A stretch of 6,634 nucleotides of DNA from assembly GCA_022736495.1 (NCBI GenBank), contig DZCR01000168.1:1-6634 (forward strand), in the 5' to 3' direction. Of the stretch, positions 6,133 through 6,634 are shown one piece after another; position 1 is the stretch's first letter; every line of letters begins with the position of its first letter. A program made the position numbers and the translations under genes. Source of the DNA: Desulfobacca acetoxidans (lineage in GTDB: Bacteria; Desulfobacterota; Desulfobaccia; Desulfobaccales; 0-14-0-80-60-11). Under the pieces are notes generated by a model that did not search any database, was not told where the DNA came from, and saw nothing but the letters and a program-made list of their open reading frames with translations.

Positions 6133-6169
6133 CCCCCGGGAGCCGCCAGCCCCGGGGGTCTTTATTTTT
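6133..6169 (+). terminator. Rho-independent-type terminator hairpin, rightward orientation
   Basis: CCCCCGGG (6133-6140) and CCCGGGGG (6151-6158) form a perfect 8-bp GC stem around a 10-base loop, followed on the plus strand by TCTTTATTTTT (6159-6169). This is a textbook intrinsic terminator for rightward transcription, yet every gene here runs leftwards. On the minus strand there is no T-run after the stem; there the hairpin lies just before the DUF3987 ribosome-binding site and could instead affect its translation. Part of the T-run is also the coding end of the HTH gene, so chance cannot be excluded. Confidence 0.5.
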
Positions 6170-6430
6170 GGCTCAACGTTTCGACAAACTGCTCAAGATC
6201 GTAACGACGGAATAAAACGCGTCCCCCCAACCTTACTGGCGTCACCGGAAACGGGTCGGTCGCTTTTGGGCCGAGGCGATTGCGGACACTTTTCTCCGGG
6301 ATACCTAATATAAAAAGGCCGCAGCCTCCGGAACGGTGAGGAGTGCGCGGTTCCGTGACTTTAAATCCTCCCGAAGCTGGCGTACCTCCTCCTGCGGTGG
6401 CCAAGGTGGCCGGCCCCTTTCTGCCCACAT
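6162..6430 (-). pseudogene. AlpA/excisionase-like helix-turn-helix gene with a frameshift
   Basis: Two frames together give one helix-turn-helix protein of the excisionase/MerR-like (HTH_17) kind. The first, from ATG 6430, reads MWAERGRPP, then EEVRQLREDLKSRNR (likely helix) and ALLTVPEAAAFLY before a TAG at 6305-6307. The second continues LGIPEKSVRNRLGPK, ATDPFPVTPVRLGGRVLFRR and YDLEQFVETLSQK to the TAA at 6162-6164. The frames meet at a T5 run (complement of 6312-6316); one more T would give an unbroken AAAFFILGIPEKSV. Such proteins usually bind element DNA and control excision or early transcription. The position just before DUF3987 in the same direction fits a mobile-element operon. Alternatives are a sequencing error or a -1 ribosomal slip at CTTTTTA. 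The true start is uncertain; an ATG at 6457-6459 with GGAG upstream would be in frame only after a further one-base shift. Confidence 0.6.
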
Positions 6431-6634
6431 GGTACCAATTTGCTGAATTACCAAAACATTGATACTCTCCGGCCCTTAGTCCCCAGATAAACCTACCGCC
6501 GGGTATGGGTCGCCTCTGACTGAAGGTTTTGCTGCCGTCAGGGTTGCGGAACCTGCACACCTCAAAAAGGAGGGTGCCCGGCTTTCCCTCCCCGGGTACC
6601 GGTCACCTGCGGCAACGGTCTTCAAGGGGCCATC
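6431..6634 (-). pseudogene. Primase-like fragment of a mobile element (partial, frameshifted)
   Basis: From about 6581 to 6450 the minus strand encodes LLFEVCRFRNPDGSKTF, SQRRPIPGG and RFIWGLRAGEY. This resembles the DGKKxFxQRRPDGxGGWIWxL region of CHC2/TOPRIM-type primase proteins encoded by phages and integrative elements beside DUF3987 genes. The piece runs off the right edge of the window. A TGA at 6603-6605 interrupts this frame, while another frame upstream reads LKTVAAGDRYPG. One extra G in the G4 run (complement of 6590-6593) would join them as DRYPGEGKPGTLLFEV. No own stop occurs before the frame runs into the HTH gene, so the end is unclear. The product assignment rests on a short motif and is tentative. 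Confidence 0.45.

Overview
The window reads as a chromosomal piece of a Gram-negative bacterium, most likely a Desulfobacterota (deltaproteobacterial) anaerobe. This placement is an inference from three things: an IHF-alpha-type start, a metal-resistance operon that includes a ferredoxin-domain DUF2148 protein, and moderately GC-rich coding DNA. No rRNA, tRNA or CRISPR array is visible.

Left part (1-580). The 5' end of an ihfA-like gene leaves the window leftwards, with its ribosome-binding site, a possible promoter and a 15-bp palindrome over the predicted transcription start. Facing the other way, an AT-richer, mostly non-coding stretch holds a short piece of a RecD2-type helicase gene (its helix-hairpin-helix region only). 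This is a pseudogene remnant.

Centre (546-5010). A rightward, tightly spaced operon begins at a good -35/-10 pair. Two copies of ATGTNACAT lie over the -10 and over the start codon. Gene order is chrB (chromate resistance/regulator), a DUF2148 four-cysteine Fe-S protein, an MFS exporter, and a PEP-synthase-like protein with an ATP-grasp domain and a swivelling His domain. No chrA transporter is present in the window. The set suggests sensing by ChrB, redox chemistry by the Fe-S protein and export by the MFS pump, with the dikinase-like protein in an unknown phosphotransfer role. Only the chrB link to chromate rests on a known family; the rest is inference.

Right part (5011-6634). Unrelated mobile-element-type genes run leftwards: a primase-like fragment, an AlpA/excisionase-like helix-turn-helix gene and a DUF3987 (YfjI-type) ATPase-like protein. 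The DUF3987 gene and the PEP-synthase-like gene meet tail to tail at about 4991-5016. Each loses its 3' end there and reads on into the antisense of the other, so this is a rearrangement breakpoint or an assembly join. The primase and HTH genes are frameshifted at short homopolymers, which fits gene decay or uncorrected sequencing errors.
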